Shown here: positions 8,877 to 18,299 of the stretch, piece after piece | Position numbering within the stretch: the first letter of the stretch is position 1 | Layout: each line of letters begins with the position of its first letter | Origin: Olavius algarvensis Delta 4 endosymbiont | GTDB taxonomy: Bacteria; Desulfobacterota; Desulfobacteria; Desulfobacterales; CAJINA01 | Length of the DNA stretch: 64,000 nt | NCBI GenBank assembly: GCA_905176665.1 | Contig: CAJINA010000084.1 | Location: 62,001 to 126,000, forward strand | Direction of reading: 5' to 3' | Program-made: the position numbers and the translations under genes | The notes under the pieces: model-generated | What the model saw: only the letters and a program-made list of their open reading frames with translations | Told to the model about the DNA's origin: nothing | Database searches by the model: none

Positions 8877-11800
8877 CTACTGTTTTTGGGTTTCGGGCGC
8901 TTCCGCTTTCCTGAACTTTCCCGTCGCCACATTAACAATATCCCCAATAATCAAGTAAAGCGCCGGCACGTAAAGCAGTGTCAAAACGGTTGCCACCAGC
9001 AAACCGAAGCTGATGCTCACCGCCATGGGAATCAGAAACTGGGCCTGAAAACTTCTTTCAAGCAGCAGCGGAAAAAGCCCTGCGATAGTCGTCAAAGAAG
9101 TGAGCAGGACGGGCCGGAAACGGGCAATCCCCGAGGCTACCACGGCTTTATCGATATCAATCCCGCTACGCCCGGCCCGGTTGATAAAATCAATCAGGAT
9201 CAAGCTGTCGTTCACCACGATTCCCGACAGGGCCACAATCCCGAAAATGCTGATCATGGTAAAATGCAGTCCCATGATCAGGTGCCCGCCGATGGCACCG
9301 ATCAGCCCGAAAGGAATGGCCATCATGATGATGAACGGCTGGATATAAGAACGAAACTGGCTGGCCAGCAACAGAAAAACACCCATCATGGCCAGGGCAA
9401 AGCCCTTCTTGAGGCTCTCCAGGGATTCACGGGTCCGCTTCTCCTGACCCTCCAGGTCGTAGGTCACCCCGGGATAGCGGACCAGTAAATCCGGTAAAAA
9501 ATCCGCTCTCAGACCGGCCACGATGCGGCTGGCGTTGCCGACATTTTCGTCGAGATCAGAACTGACGGTAATCACCCGCTTGCGGTCGACTCGCCGGACA
9601 GCCGAGTACGCCCGGCCGGTCTTGATGGCCGCAACTTCCTCGATCGGAATCTGCCGGCCGTCGGCCGTCCGGATGCGCATGTTTTCGATACCGGACAAGC
9701 TGCGGCGCTCTCTTTCCGCGTATCGGACCATCACTTTCAAATCGTCGCGGCCGCGCTGGACCCGGACCGCCTCCTCGCCATAGAATGCCTGGCGCAGCTG
9801 ATGGGCCAAATCCAGCATGGTCACCCCAACTGACCGGGATCCTGGTAGAATTTCAAACTGTTTCTCCTCTTTGCCGGGCTTGAAATTATCGGTCACATCG
9901 TAGGTCCCCGGATAGGCGGCCAATTCGGCTTTGAGTTCATTGGCCGCCAGGCGCAACTGCCTGAAGTCGTTGCCGATGAGTTGTATCTCGATGGGATTGC
10001 CGGCCGGTCCACCTTCAATCGTAAAAAAGGAGAGCTGCTCAACACCGGGCACCTCCCCCACCAGTTTACGCCATTGCCGCACAACGTCGTTCACGGAAAT
10101 CTGCGGTCGGCCGGCAGACGGGGCCAACTCGATCCAGATCTCGCCGCAGTGTCCGCCCCATACCGGCGGTTTCCAGTCCCGCCGGGGGATAAGGCCGACC
10201 ATGGAATACACATTGGTAACCAGGCGCCCACCCTCGATCTGGTCCGTTTCGTAGAGGCCGTCAAGCTTGAAGGCACTGGTTTCCACATGCGTAATCGCCT
10301 CCGAAGTCAATTCGATGGGCGTTCCCAGCGGGTAATAGACCTCGGCGATAATCCAATCGCTTTCCCCCTTGGGCATGAACACAAAGGGTACATATCCGCC
10401 GCGGATGATCCCCAGGCTGATAATCAGGACACCGATACCGATTGAAAACGTAAAATAGCGGTTGTTGACGACGTATTTTAGGGCCGGCGCGTAGAACTCG
10501 TTGATGAAGCGCTCCATGGCCCTGTCAATCCTGGCCCGGATCCCGGCGTGCCAGCCTTTTATCTTTTCTACCTGGCGGTGGGTGTGGGCCAGGGCCTGGT
10601 TCAAGTGGGCGGGTAAAATTATCAGGGCTTCGAATAAAGAAAAGAGCAGGATGCAGATGACCGCGGTAGGCATCACCGCGATAAATTTGCCCATGATGCC
10701 GGTAATGAAGAGCAGCGGGATAAACCCCACAACCGTCGTTGCAATGGCCATGACGACTGGCTTTCCCACCTCACCCAGGCCATCGATGACGGCGTTGGTG
10801 TGGCTCTTGCCGCGTTCAAAATGCGAATATATATTTTCCCCAACAATAATGGCGTCGTCCACCAAAATTCCCAGGGTCATGATAAACGCAAACAACGATA
10901 TCATGTTGACCGTCGCTCCGTTATAGTCAAGCACTAAAAAGGCCCCCATGAAGGAGATGGGAATCCCGATCGCCACCCAGAAAGCCAATCGCAGGTTTAA
11001 AAACAGGGACAGCACCAGGAACACCAGGAAAATACCCTGGGCGCCGTTGCGAAGCAGGAGATTGATCCTGTCGCGGACCATAATCGAAATATCGAACCAG
11101 GTGGAAATCTGGACCCCGCCGGGTAGGCGATCGCGGTTGGCAGCCACATAGGCCCGGACCGTATCTGAAATTTCGATGACATCTTCATGTTTGGTGCGGT
11201 TGACCCGGACCATAACAGCCGGCTTGCCGTTGAACTTGGTGATGATATCGGCATCTTCAAACCCGTCCGTCACCCGGGCAACATCCCCAAGGTACAGCAC
11301 CGCCCCATCGTCCAGCGTGATCAGGGGCAGCTTTTCAAATTCACGTCCGGTATAGCGCTGCCCCATGGACTTGACGAGGATCTCGCCCCGTTTGGTTTTA
11401 ATGGTGCCTCCGGGCAGGTCGATGCTGCCGGTCCGGACGGCCGTGACAACCTGGTCGAAGGAAAGGTTGTAGCGCCGCAGATCTGCTTCCGATATTTCCA
11501 CCGAAATTTCATAGTCCCGCACGCCCACGAGCTCAACCAGTGAGATCGGTCCGGTGTTGATCAGATCATCCCGAATCTTTTCTGCTGTTTTACGCAGCAG
11601 CTTTTCGGATACATCCCCGTAAACCCCCACGGTGATGGTCGGATCCTTGTTGATAATTTCCACGGTAACCGGATCTTCGGCTTCCTCGGGAAAGGTATCG
11701 ATCAGGTCGATCTGGGTCTTCATGTCATCCAGGACGGTTTGCAGATCGGCATTCGAATCGAGTTCTACCGTTACGGAGCCCAACCCCTCGTAGGAACCGG

Positions 11801-12047
11801 AGCGAATCTTGGAGATACCTTCCACCCCCTTTATCTGCTCTTCGATCTTGATGCAGATGCCCTCTTCGACCTCCTGGGGGCTGGCACCCGGATAGGTAAC
11901 CGACACGTTGATCATGTCGAGCGCAAACTGGGGAAACATCTCGCGGCGCATGCCCAGCACGGTAAAGAGACCCGCCATGATAATGAAGATCATGATCAGG
12001 TTCACCGAAACGCTGTTATTGACGGACCAACGGGCAAGGGATTTCAT
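8877..12047 (-). CDS. RND-family multidrug efflux transporter (HAE1-type inner-membrane subunit)
   Basis: 1056-residue inner-membrane pump of the AcrB/MexB group. It has an N-terminal transmembrane segment (SVNLIMIFIIMAGLFTVL), a large periplasmic loop, a central membrane block containing GILVDDAIIVGENIYSHFERG with the paired aspartates of the proton relay, and a duplicated second half with GIVVNDSLILIDFINR. Full length for the family. It exports substrates with proton antiport in complex with the adjacent adaptor protein. No TolC-like outer-membrane gene is present nearby. The adaptor lies upstream in the same operon, separated by about 125 bp that contains an inverted repeat. Confidence 0.9.
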   Translation of the reverse strand: MKSLARWSVNNSVSVNLIMIFIIMAGLFTVLGMRREMFPQFALDMINVSVTYPGASPQEVEEGICIKIEEQIKGVEGISKIRSGSYEGLGSVTVELDSNADLQTVLDDMKTQIDLIDTFPEEAEDPVTVEIINKDPTITVGVYGDVSEKLLRKTAEKIRDDLINTGPISLVELVGVRDYEISVEISEADLRRYNLSFDQVVTAVRTGSIDLPGGTIKTKRGEILVKSMGQRYTGREFEKLPLITLDDGAVLYLGDVARVTDGFEDADIITKFNGKPAVMVRVNRTKHEDVIEISDTVRAYVAANRDRLPGGVQISTWFDISIMVRDRINLLLRNGAQGIFLVFLVLSLFLNLRLAFWVAIGIPISFMGAFLVLDYNGATVNMISLFAFIMTLGILVDDAIIVGENIYSHFERGKSHTNAVIDGLGEVGKPVVMAIATTVVGFIPLLFITGIMGKFIAVMPTAVICILLFSLFEALIILPAHLNQALAHTHRQVEKIKGWHAGIRARIDRAMERFINEFYAPALKYVVNNRYFTFSIGIGVLIISLGIIRGGYVPFVFMPKGESDWIIAEVYYPLGTPIELTSEAITHVETSAFKLDGLYETDQIEGGRLVTNVYSMVGLIPRRDWKPPVWGGHCGEIWIELAPSAGRPQISVNDVVRQWRKLVGEVPGVEQLSFFTIEGGPAGNPIEIQLIGNDFRQLRLAANELKAELAAYPGTYDVTDNFKPGKEEKQFEILPGSRSVGVTMLDLAHQLRQAFYGEEAVRVQRGRDDLKVMVRYAERERRSLSGIENMRIRTADGRQIPIEEVAAIKTGRAYSAVRRVDRKRVITVSSDLDENVGNASRIVAGLRADFLPDLLVRYPGVTYDLEGQEKRTRESLESLKKGFALAMMGVFLLLASQFRSYIQPFIIMMAIPFGLIGAIGGHLIMGLHFTMISIFGIVALSGIVVNDSLILIDFINRAGRSGIDIDKAVVASGIARFRPVLLTSLTTIAGLFPLLLERSFQAQFLIPMAVSISFGLLVATVLTLLYVPALYLIIGDIVNVATGKFRKAEAPETQKQ

Positions 12048-12059
12048 AGAAAACCAGGT

Positions 12060-12161
12060 TAAAGGCTGAAGGTTGAAGGGTGAAGGGTTCTAAACGCCTG
12101 GATCCGAAATTCCGGGTTTCTGAGGTTGACTTTAACCGGGAACCCTGAACGCTGAACCTTT
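12060..12161. repeat. Inverted repeat between RND pump and adaptor genes
   Basis: AAAGGCTGAAGGTTGAAGGG-type sequence at 12060-12089 faces AACCCTGAACGCTGAACCTT at 12141-12160. They form an imperfect inverted repeat of the GGTTCAGCGTTCAGGGTT type. It may attenuate or stabilise the transcript between the two efflux genes. Confidence 0.55.
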
Positions 12162-12172
12162 AAACGATAAAT

Positions 12173-13453
12173 TTATTTCTTAATCCTTATCTTCTCCCCG
12201 CCGGCAACTCCCGCCAGAGGGGTCCTGATGATCAAATCGTCGGCGGTGATGCCCTGGTCAACAAACACCGTTTCACCCAGGCGGCGTACCACGCGAACGG
12301 GTTTGATCTGCAACTCGCCCCCGGCGGCCACAAATACGGCGTCATTGGCCTGGACCAAATAACGGGGTAGTTTAAAGAGCTTCTCCATTCGGCGACCCTG
12401 AATTTCCACCTCCACAAACATGCCCGGTCGCAGTTCGTCCAGATCAGCCGGTCCTGAACATTGACCGACAGACTGGCCGTTGAGGTCGATCTCGATCACA
12501 AAACGCTGCATCCGGGTTTTTTCATCGAGGCCGGCCATCACCCGGGCCAGTTGACCCGACCAGTGGGCCCCGCCGGCACTGCCGGGCAAGCGGATCTCAG
12601 CCTTAAAATCGGACAGGGTCCGATCGCTGGTCCGGAGCCATTTCAGATCCTGCAACGGGACGGAAACTTCTATATCCAGGGCGTAGGCTTTATAAATGCT
12701 GCCCAGGTATTGACCGGTATTGACGTGTTGTCCGGTCTCGATATTCTTTTCCAGGACCCATCCGCCGAAAGGCGCCGTAATCTTGGTCCGCTCCAGGTTG
12801 TACTCAGCCTGCTGTTGGGCGGCCAGAGCAATTTTTCTGTCCGATTCCAAACCAGCCTGCAGCGGTCCGATCAGGGCCAATTGATTTTCGATGGCCTGCC
12901 GTTTTACCCGACTGGCCAGATATCCCTGCTCGGCCCGGTCGCGATTCGTTCGGGAGGTGACCTTGTTTTTATACAAGTCGTCCAGGCGGTGGAACTCGGC
13001 TTCGGCCAGCTGCATATCTTCACTGGAAATGGCCAGGTTGGCATTCAAATTTTTTACATCCTGCTGCAGCTTTTGCAATTGGGCGGCAACCCGTTCCACT
13101 TGTGCGCGGGTACGGTCCATCTCAAGGGAATAGGGAACCGGGTCGATAACCGCCAGTACAGTTTCCCGGTCGACACAATAGCCTTCCGCAAAGCTCTTGA
13201 CCATACTGGTAATTTCGCCAGTGACCTCGGCAACCAGGAGTAACTTTTCCCGGGGGCGAATGGTACCGAATACGTTGACCGGCATGGTGACGGTCTGGGG
13301 CTGGATGGAGATCACCTCAACAAGTCGGCCGGTTTTGGGCGACGGTTGCCGCTGGGCCTTGGGGCGCAGGGCTACCAGCGTAACGGCCACAACCAAGGCC
13401 AGGGCCAGCACAAGCACAACCCGCATCGATTTAAAGAGGATTCCGCGTTGCAT
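12173..13453 (-). CDS. RND efflux periplasmic adaptor (membrane fusion protein)
   Basis: 426 residues from ATG 13453, chosen because GGAG lies 8 nt upstream; an in-frame start at 13513 would add 20 residues without a ribosome-binding site. The N-terminal membrane anchor VVLVLALALVVAVTLVAL is followed by a biotinyl-lipoyl-like domain, a coiled-coil hairpin (about residues 90-200, rich in Q, E, L and A), the second lipoyl half (ERTKITAPFGGWVLE) and beta-barrel domains. It bridges the RND pump to an outer-membrane channel. It is the first gene of the two-gene efflux operon. Confidence 0.87.
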   Translation of the reverse strand: MQRGILFKSMRVVLVLALALVVAVTLVALRPKAQRQPSPKTGRLVEVISIQPQTVTMPVNVFGTIRPREKLLLVAEVTGEITSMVKSFAEGYCVDRETVLAVIDPVPYSLEMDRTRAQVERVAAQLQKLQQDVKNLNANLAISSEDMQLAEAEFHRLDDLYKNKVTSRTNRDRAEQGYLASRVKRQAIENQLALIGPLQAGLESDRKIALAAQQQAEYNLERTKITAPFGGWVLEKNIETGQHVNTGQYLGSIYKAYALDIEVSVPLQDLKWLRTSDRTLSDFKAEIRLPGSAGGAHWSGQLARVMAGLDEKTRMQRFVIEIDLNGQSVGQCSGPADLDELRPGMFVEVEIQGRRMEKLFKLPRYLVQANDAVFVAAGGELQIKPVRVVRRLGETVFVDQGITADDLIIRTPLAGVAGGEKIRIKK

Positions 13454-13681
13454 ACCAATCACTCCATCAGACCGACCGCCGTCCGCACCGTTTAGAAATT
13501 GGAATGGTCTCAACTATATACATCGATATTCAGGGGCTTGTCCAGTACCGATAGCGGTGAACGCGAATCGGTTGGCGCGCAGGAGCAAGTAAGTGGTGGA
13601 AAAGTCCCGGCCCAACCAAGCATCTTTAACCAGGCAGCCAGGCAAGCTCATTAAAAGGGCTGCGCCTGAATGGGGGCAATG

Positions 13682-13716
13682 AAAAAGGCCGGTACCCCGA
13701 AGAGGATACCGGCCTT
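13682..13716 (-). terminator. Rho-independent terminator after etfA
   Basis: On the minus strand, AAGGCCGGTATCC pairs with GGTACCGGCCTT across a short loop and is followed by a T run. It lies about 40 bp past the etfA stop codon. Confidence 0.85.
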
Positions 13717-13753
13717 GAAAAGATCCTGTCACATTGACAGGTTTTTTCTGCTT

Positions 13754-14722
13754 TTATAACTCTTCGATAGCTTCGGTCAATTCAGGCAGAAAATCCAGGA
13801 TGTCGACTTCGATACCCACATCAGCCAATTGAAAAATAGGCGCCTTGGGGTTTTTGTTGATAGCGACGATAAACGGATTGCCTTTTAATCCGCCCATATG
13901 CTGAAAAGAGCCGCTGATACCGGCCGCGATGTAGACCTTGGGCTTGACGGTCTGGCCGGAAGTTCCGACCTGACGGGATTTCTCAAGCCACTTGGCATCC
14001 ACGATCGGCCGCGAGCATGAGACCACTGCGCCCATGGCATCGGCCAGTTCCTGGGCAATTTCGATGTTCTCTTCGTCCTCGATACCACGGCCGATAGAAA
14101 CCAGGACATCCTCTTTAGTGATGTCCACGTCGCCGGTTTCGGCAGCCACGATTTCCAGGAATTTACGTCCTGCGGAAAGGTCACCGGCATCGCCGGACTT
14201 GTCGACCACCTGGCCGCCGGCCGCTTTACTCTCATCAGCAGCAACCGCACCCGGACGAATGTTGAGTACAGCGCCGGCCCCACAGTCACAGTCCACATGG
14301 GTGCTTACCACGCCGCCGAATTCCTGGCGGACAAGTTTCAGGGTGGTGCCGTCCAGCCCTTCGATATCAACGACATCGGCACCAAAGGCGGATTCGAGTT
14401 TGATGGCCAGGCCGGGCCCCAGATCCATTCCGAAGGTATCATGAGGCAGCAGCACCAGGGCGTCGGCCGGCAGCAGAGCAACCAGCATTTTCCGGATGAC
14501 TTCTGCGTTGGGATAGGCCAGCGCGTCATTATCAACTTTCCAGACCTCGCCAAAGGAAGCGGCCATGTCATTACAAACCGTATCCAGGGTTGCGCCCGAA
14601 CCGGTTACAATTGCAGTGGCGGCAGCGCCGGCATCAATTTTTTTAGCCGCCGCAACCAGTTCCAGAGCAGAATCATCGGCCACACCGTCTTTATGCGTGA
14701 TATATGCAAAAATCTGCGCCAT
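13754..14722 (-). CDS. etfA: Electron transfer flavoprotein subunit alpha
   Basis: 322-residue EtfA. The C-terminal FAD-binding domain is recognisable by VYIAAGISGSFQHMGGLKG and PIFQLADVGIEVD. With EtfB it accepts electrons from acyl-CoA dehydrogenases and passes them to a membrane oxidoreductase. Its start codon overlaps the etfB stop (TAATG), implying translational coupling. The membrane FeS oxidoreductase two genes upstream is the expected quinone-side partner. No extra N-terminal ferredoxin domain is seen, so this is a plain EtfA rather than a bifurcating fusion with added FeS clusters. Confidence 0.93.
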   Translation of the reverse strand: MAQIFAYITHKDGVADDSALELVAAAKKIDAGAAATAIVTGSGATLDTVCNDMAASFGEVWKVDNDALAYPNAEVIRKMLVALLPADALVLLPHDTFGMDLGPGLAIKLESAFGADVVDIEGLDGTTLKLVRQEFGGVVSTHVDCDCGAGAVLNIRPGAVAADESKAAGGQVVDKSGDAGDLSAGRKFLEIVAAETGDVDITKEDVLVSIGRGIEDEENIEIAQELADAMGAVVSCSRPIVDAKWLEKSRQVGTSGQTVKPKVYIAAGISGSFQHMGGLKGNPFIVAINKNPKAPIFQLADVGIEVDILDFLPELTEAIEEL

Positions 14723-15510
14723 TATTTGAGCCCTCCGTTAGCCTTTAAGAGTTCAATCAACTTTTCAATGATCTCCTCGGTGCTGCCTTCCAGCATCTGG
14801 GCACCTTCACCCAGATCCGGTACGAAGTAGTCCAGCCGTTTCGCTTTGGCACCGGCGGCACCAACGGTGCCGGCATCGAGCCCCAGATCAGAAGCGCCCA
14901 TGGTCGGGATATCGACCGAGGCCACCTTGCGAATACCGCGAATCCCGACATAGCGGGGTTCGTTGATCCCGGTCTGGATGGAGAGCACACAGGGCGTGTC
15001 GATTTCGTTCATCTCCTGGTTGCCGCCTTCAATCTCACGCCCCACGGTCAGTTTGCCGGATCCGATATCGATCTTGTTGACCAGCGAAGCGTAAGGCATA
15101 TCCAGCATAGCGGCCAGCATGCCGCCTACCTGGCCGGCCCCATCGTCCGCTTGGGCGCCGGTAAGAATCAGGTCGTAGTTGCCTTTTTGGACTGCCGCGG
15201 CCAAGGCGGCGGCAATGCCCTTGCCGTCAGAGTCTTCAAACGCTTCATCATCGAGCAGGAGCCCATTGTTGGCACCCATGGCCATTTCCCGCCGCAGCAC
15301 CTCTTCGGCCTCCTCGTCCCCCACGGTGACAACAGTCACACTGCCGCCTTCCTTGTCGACGATCTGGATGGCTTCTTCGACCGCATAGTTGTCCCATTCA
15401 TTGACCGAGTAAACAAGATCATCCCGATCAATATCATTTCCGGCGCTGTTGAGTTCAATTTCGTTTTCAGAGGCATCCGGAACTCTCTTAACGCATACCA
15501 AAATCTCCAT
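14722..15510 (-). CDS. etfB: Electron transfer flavoprotein subunit beta
   Basis: 262 residues from the ATG at 15510 (GGGAGGAATGCA upstream). The frame continues further upstream, but that extension has no EtfB similarity. It begins MEILVCVKRVPDASENEIEL and contains VYSVNEWDNYAVEEAIQ and DLILTGAQADDGAGQVGGMLA, the EtfB AMP/FAD-domain signatures. It forms the heterodimer with EtfA, starts 127 bp after the membrane oxidoreductase gene and is probably co-transcribed with it. Confidence 0.93.
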   Translation of the reverse strand: MEILVCVKRVPDASENEIELNSAGNDIDRDDLVYSVNEWDNYAVEEAIQIVDKEGGSVTVVTVGDEEAEEVLRREMAMGANNGLLLDDEAFEDSDGKGIAAALAAAVQKGNYDLILTGAQADDGAGQVGGMLAAMLDMPYASLVNKIDIGSGKLTVGREIEGGNQEMNEIDTPCVLSIQTGINEPRYVGIRGIRKVASVDIPTMGASDLGLDAGTVGAAGAKAKRLDYFVPDLGEGAQMLEGSTEEIIEKLIELLKANGGLK

Positions 15511-15535
15511 TGCATTCCTCCCAGGTATTTTTAAT

Positions 15536-15590
15536 AACCATCTTAAAAAGTCTTTTGGCCCATTCTTAAGACAGCTTATTAAAGTTTGTC
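15536..15590. repeat. Truncated dispersed hairpin element, copy E
   Basis: CCATCTTAAAAAGTCTTTTGGCCCA matches the left end of copy G, but the central hairpin and right arm are missing. It lies in the 127-bp gap between the EtfAB:quinone oxidoreductase gene and etfB, so it is inside a transcript rather than at its end. Confidence 0.5.
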
Positions 15591-15637
15591 CCGTCCACCA
15601 GCCGGTTGAGGCTCCCGAGAGGGGGCGGGACGTTTCA

Positions 15638-17716
15638 TTATTGAATATGCATAGCAACCAGTTCGGCCAGTTCGATGGCTTCCATCTTGCCCTCCATCCC
15701 GGCCACTTTGATTGCATCCTCCATATTAACCAGGCAGAAGGGACAGGCGGTTACGATGACATTGGCACCGGCCGCAGCCGCCATTTCAACCCGCAGAACC
15801 CCCATTCTGGTTTCCTCTTCCGGTTCATAAAAAAGCATCAGACCGCCGCCCCCGCAGCAGAAGGAGCGGTCCCGACTCTTGAGCATTTCAACCCGGTCCA
15901 GGCCGGGAATGGCATCCAGCACCTGCCGAGGATCCTCGTATAGTTGATTGTGTCGGCCGAGATAGCACGGGTCATGGTAGGTATAGGTCTTACCGTTGCC
16001 TTCGACCGGCTTCAACGTCAATCGGCCGGACGTGACGGCCCGGGCCACGACCTGGCTGATGTGCTCAACCGGCGGCACATCGGTATAGTCGTTCTTGAGA
16101 GCATTCAAGGCATGTGGATCGGCCGTCACGATTTTTTTAACGCCTGAGTTGGCTATGGCATCAATATTCTGGTCACGCAGGTCCTGGAACAACATCTCTT
16201 CGCCAAAGCGTTTGGCCTCATGGCCGCTGTCTTTTTCCGCCTTTCCGAGAATTCCGAAATCTATACCGGCGGCGGTCAGCACTTTGGCGGTCGCCTGGGC
16301 GATTCCCTGCATGCGGTCATCATAGGATGAAATGCTGTCCACGAAGTAGAGGGTGTCCGCGAGGGCGCCTTTCTCCAGAATCTGGACCTCGCAATCGGCC
16401 TTGAACTCCTTGTCTTTGAGCGCCCAGTCGGTGCGCTTTTTTTCCATTTTTCCCCAGGGGTTTCCCCGTTTTTCAAGCGCCCGGAGCGGCTTTTGCAAAG
16501 ATTGCGGCACCATACCCTCATCGACCATGCCCCGGCGCAGATCGACCATTTTGTCAATGTACTCGATACCCAGGGGACACTCTTGTTCGCAGGCACCGCA
16601 GGTCGTACACGACCAGATCTCGTCTTCTTCGTAAATACTGCCAATCAGCGGTTCGCTTTCCTTGAACATGCTGCCCACCGGGTACCAGGGATAGTTTTTG
16701 AAAATCAAGTCCCGGCCTTTAATGGAGATAAAACGCGGCGAGAGCGGCCGGCCCACGGCATTGGCCGGACACTGGTCGCTGCAGCGACCGCAGTCAGCAC
16801 AGGAATAGAAGTCCAGCAGGTGTTTCCAGGTAAAATCTTCAAGCTTCTTAACACCGAAAGATTCGAGATCGTCGAGCTGCTCGTCCGTAACCCCGTGCCG
16901 CACTGGTTTGACCGTTCCCTGGTCCAGACGCATGAAGAACACATTGAAAAGGGACGTAATGACATGAAAATGTTTGCCCATCGGCAGAAAACAGAGAAAG
17001 AAGAAAAAAGTCACGTCATGCACGTAAAAAGATAACAGGTGCAGGGTCTGCAGGTGCTCGATAGAGGTATTCCACAAAAACACCTTAAACAACCAGGGCA
17101 GGGTGAGCGGGGTAATAAATTCAGCCGGCATACCCTGGCTGGCTTGGGCAGCCACCAGCGTTGCTTCGAACAGACTTTCGGACACCATCAGGGTGGCAAT
17201 CACGGCCAGCACGAACACCGCTTCACCAGTGTGGTCATGGCCGTATTTTTCCGGTACTGCATAGCGGGCCGGTCTTTGTATCCCGCGACGGTAAGCGGCA
17301 ACGATAACGGTTACAAATACCACCGTGGCCATCACGTCTTTAACCACGTTGTAAATATGCCCGACCGTTCCATCAAGTCCAGGGAAAACAAAACCATCGT
17401 AGAGTCCGATAATGACCAACGAGATCGAACGGATACTCAGGGCCAAAAATCCGAAGAATATCAGGATATGGAGGATACCGGCTGTCCGGTAGCGGGGCTG
17501 CCGCCACTGTGCCAGCCAGATCTTGAGCACCTTCAAAATACGTTCCGGATAACGGTTCATACGCATATCAGGAGCAGCTTTTACCAGCGGGGCCAACCGG
17601 GTGGCCATGATATAGGTAAAAATTACAATCCCGGCAATGGGAATGATCAACGATATGAACCATGTGGGAATAAATAGAAAGAATGCTTTGGCCGGGCCAA
17701 TCAACGCTGTTTCCAT
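15638..17716 (-). CDS. Membrane EtfAB:quinone oxidoreductase (FadF/EMO-type FeS protein)
   Basis: 692 residues. The N-terminal 250 residues form about six membrane helices of NarI-like cytochrome b type (FIPTWFISLIIPIAGIVIFTYI onward). Then come two [4Fe-4S] motifs, CADCGRCSDQCP (from Cys306) and CTTCGACEQECP, and a CCG domain with DPCYLGRHNQLY, SFCCGGGGG and ACPFCL. This architecture matches the membrane oxidoreductases (FadF, EMO) that take electrons from EtfAB and reduce menaquinone during acyl-CoA oxidation. EtfBA follow downstream. The promoter carries the TetR-type palindrome also found at the tetR gene. Confidence 0.88.
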   Translation of the reverse strand: METALIGPAKAFFLFIPTWFISLIIPIAGIVIFTYIMATRLAPLVKAAPDMRMNRYPERILKVLKIWLAQWRQPRYRTAGILHILIFFGFLALSIRSISLVIIGLYDGFVFPGLDGTVGHIYNVVKDVMATVVFVTVIVAAYRRGIQRPARYAVPEKYGHDHTGEAVFVLAVIATLMVSESLFEATLVAAQASQGMPAEFITPLTLPWLFKVFLWNTSIEHLQTLHLLSFYVHDVTFFFFLCFLPMGKHFHVITSLFNVFFMRLDQGTVKPVRHGVTDEQLDDLESFGVKKLEDFTWKHLLDFYSCADCGRCSDQCPANAVGRPLSPRFISIKGRDLIFKNYPWYPVGSMFKESEPLIGSIYEEDEIWSCTTCGACEQECPLGIEYIDKMVDLRRGMVDEGMVPQSLQKPLRALEKRGNPWGKMEKKRTDWALKDKEFKADCEVQILEKGALADTLYFVDSISSYDDRMQGIAQATAKVLTAAGIDFGILGKAEKDSGHEAKRFGEEMLFQDLRDQNIDAIANSGVKKIVTADPHALNALKNDYTDVPPVEHISQVVARAVTSGRLTLKPVEGNGKTYTYHDPCYLGRHNQLYEDPRQVLDAIPGLDRVEMLKSRDRSFCCGGGGLMLFYEPEEETRMGVLRVEMAAAAGANVIVTACPFCLVNMEDAIKVAGMEGKMEAIELAELVAMHIQ

Positions 17717-17829
17717 GGGTTACGAATCCTCTCCCTTCAATATTAAAGGCGTTGCTATAGCGCTTGCTTCCCTAGTAGATCTTGCCCGTAAGGGACATCA
17801 AATGAACGCCCAGGCGGCCATTCGAAATA

Positions 17830-17847
17830 AATGAATGAGCATTCATT
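17830..17847. promoter_or_regulatory. TetR-type operator at the EtfAB:quinone oxidoreductase promoter
   Basis: Perfect 8-2-8 palindrome AATGAATG-AG-CATTCATT. On the minus strand it sits directly downstream of a -35 TTGACA (17871-17876) and -10 ATAAAT (17849-17854) with 16-bp spacing, so a bound repressor would block initiation. The same design occurs upstream of the TetR gene at 22987. Confidence 0.75.
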
Positions 17848-17848
17848 C

Positions 17849-17876
17849 ATTTATCGACTGACCTCGATCGTGTCAA
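17849..17876 (-). promoter_or_regulatory. Sigma-70 promoter for the EtfAB:quinone oxidoreductase-etfBA unit
   Basis: TTGACA at 17871-17876 and ATAAAT at 17849-17854, 16 bp apart, about 130 bp upstream of the start codon at 17716. The -35 box is a consensus match. Confidence 0.6.
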
Positions 17877-18199
17877 GGAAAAACAGATGAAAGTGATATA
17901 AAAACCTTCAGGATGTTTCCCTTTCTGCAAAACCCGGCGGACGGCAGATCCGCAATATGGGGGAACATGCTTGGGTCGCAGCTGCAACCCCGCGCCGGGT
18001 GGTGCGGTGGTGTTCGCCGGACCAAATATTTTGTTGGGCAGGGACCGCCCACAGACGGCAATTTTGATTTCTAAACCGTCCGCGTATCAGCGGCATTACC
18101 CAGGGTGGCAGGAGTCTAAAGGCTTCCAGAACCTTTAGAAAGATGCACTATGCCATAAAAAAAAACTTTTTAAAAGAGTTATGTGACCGAGAGGATTTC

Positions 18200-18257
18200 T
18201 TGACAATCCCCGTGAATAGGCATATGAGTAATTACCCGGTATATCAGGGTATTATTC
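18200..18257 (+). promoter_or_regulatory. Promoter and possible operator of the acyl-CoA ligase gene
   Basis: TTGACA at 18200-18205 and TATGAG at 18223-18228 with a 17-bp spacer. Immediately downstream, ATTACCC and GGGTATT form an imperfect inverted repeat at about 18231-18256. This sequence differs from the AATGAAT palindrome, so a different regulator would be involved. Confidence 0.45.
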
Positions 18258-18299
18258 AATTTTCCCGAATCAAGAAACCGCATGCAAAGGAGGCCGCTC

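Noticed and set aside
14722-15717. 331-residue version of EtfB starting at 15717
   Set aside because: EtfB similarity begins at the ATG at 15510, which has a good ribosome-binding site. The upstream extension overlaps the end of the preceding gene and a repeat remnant.
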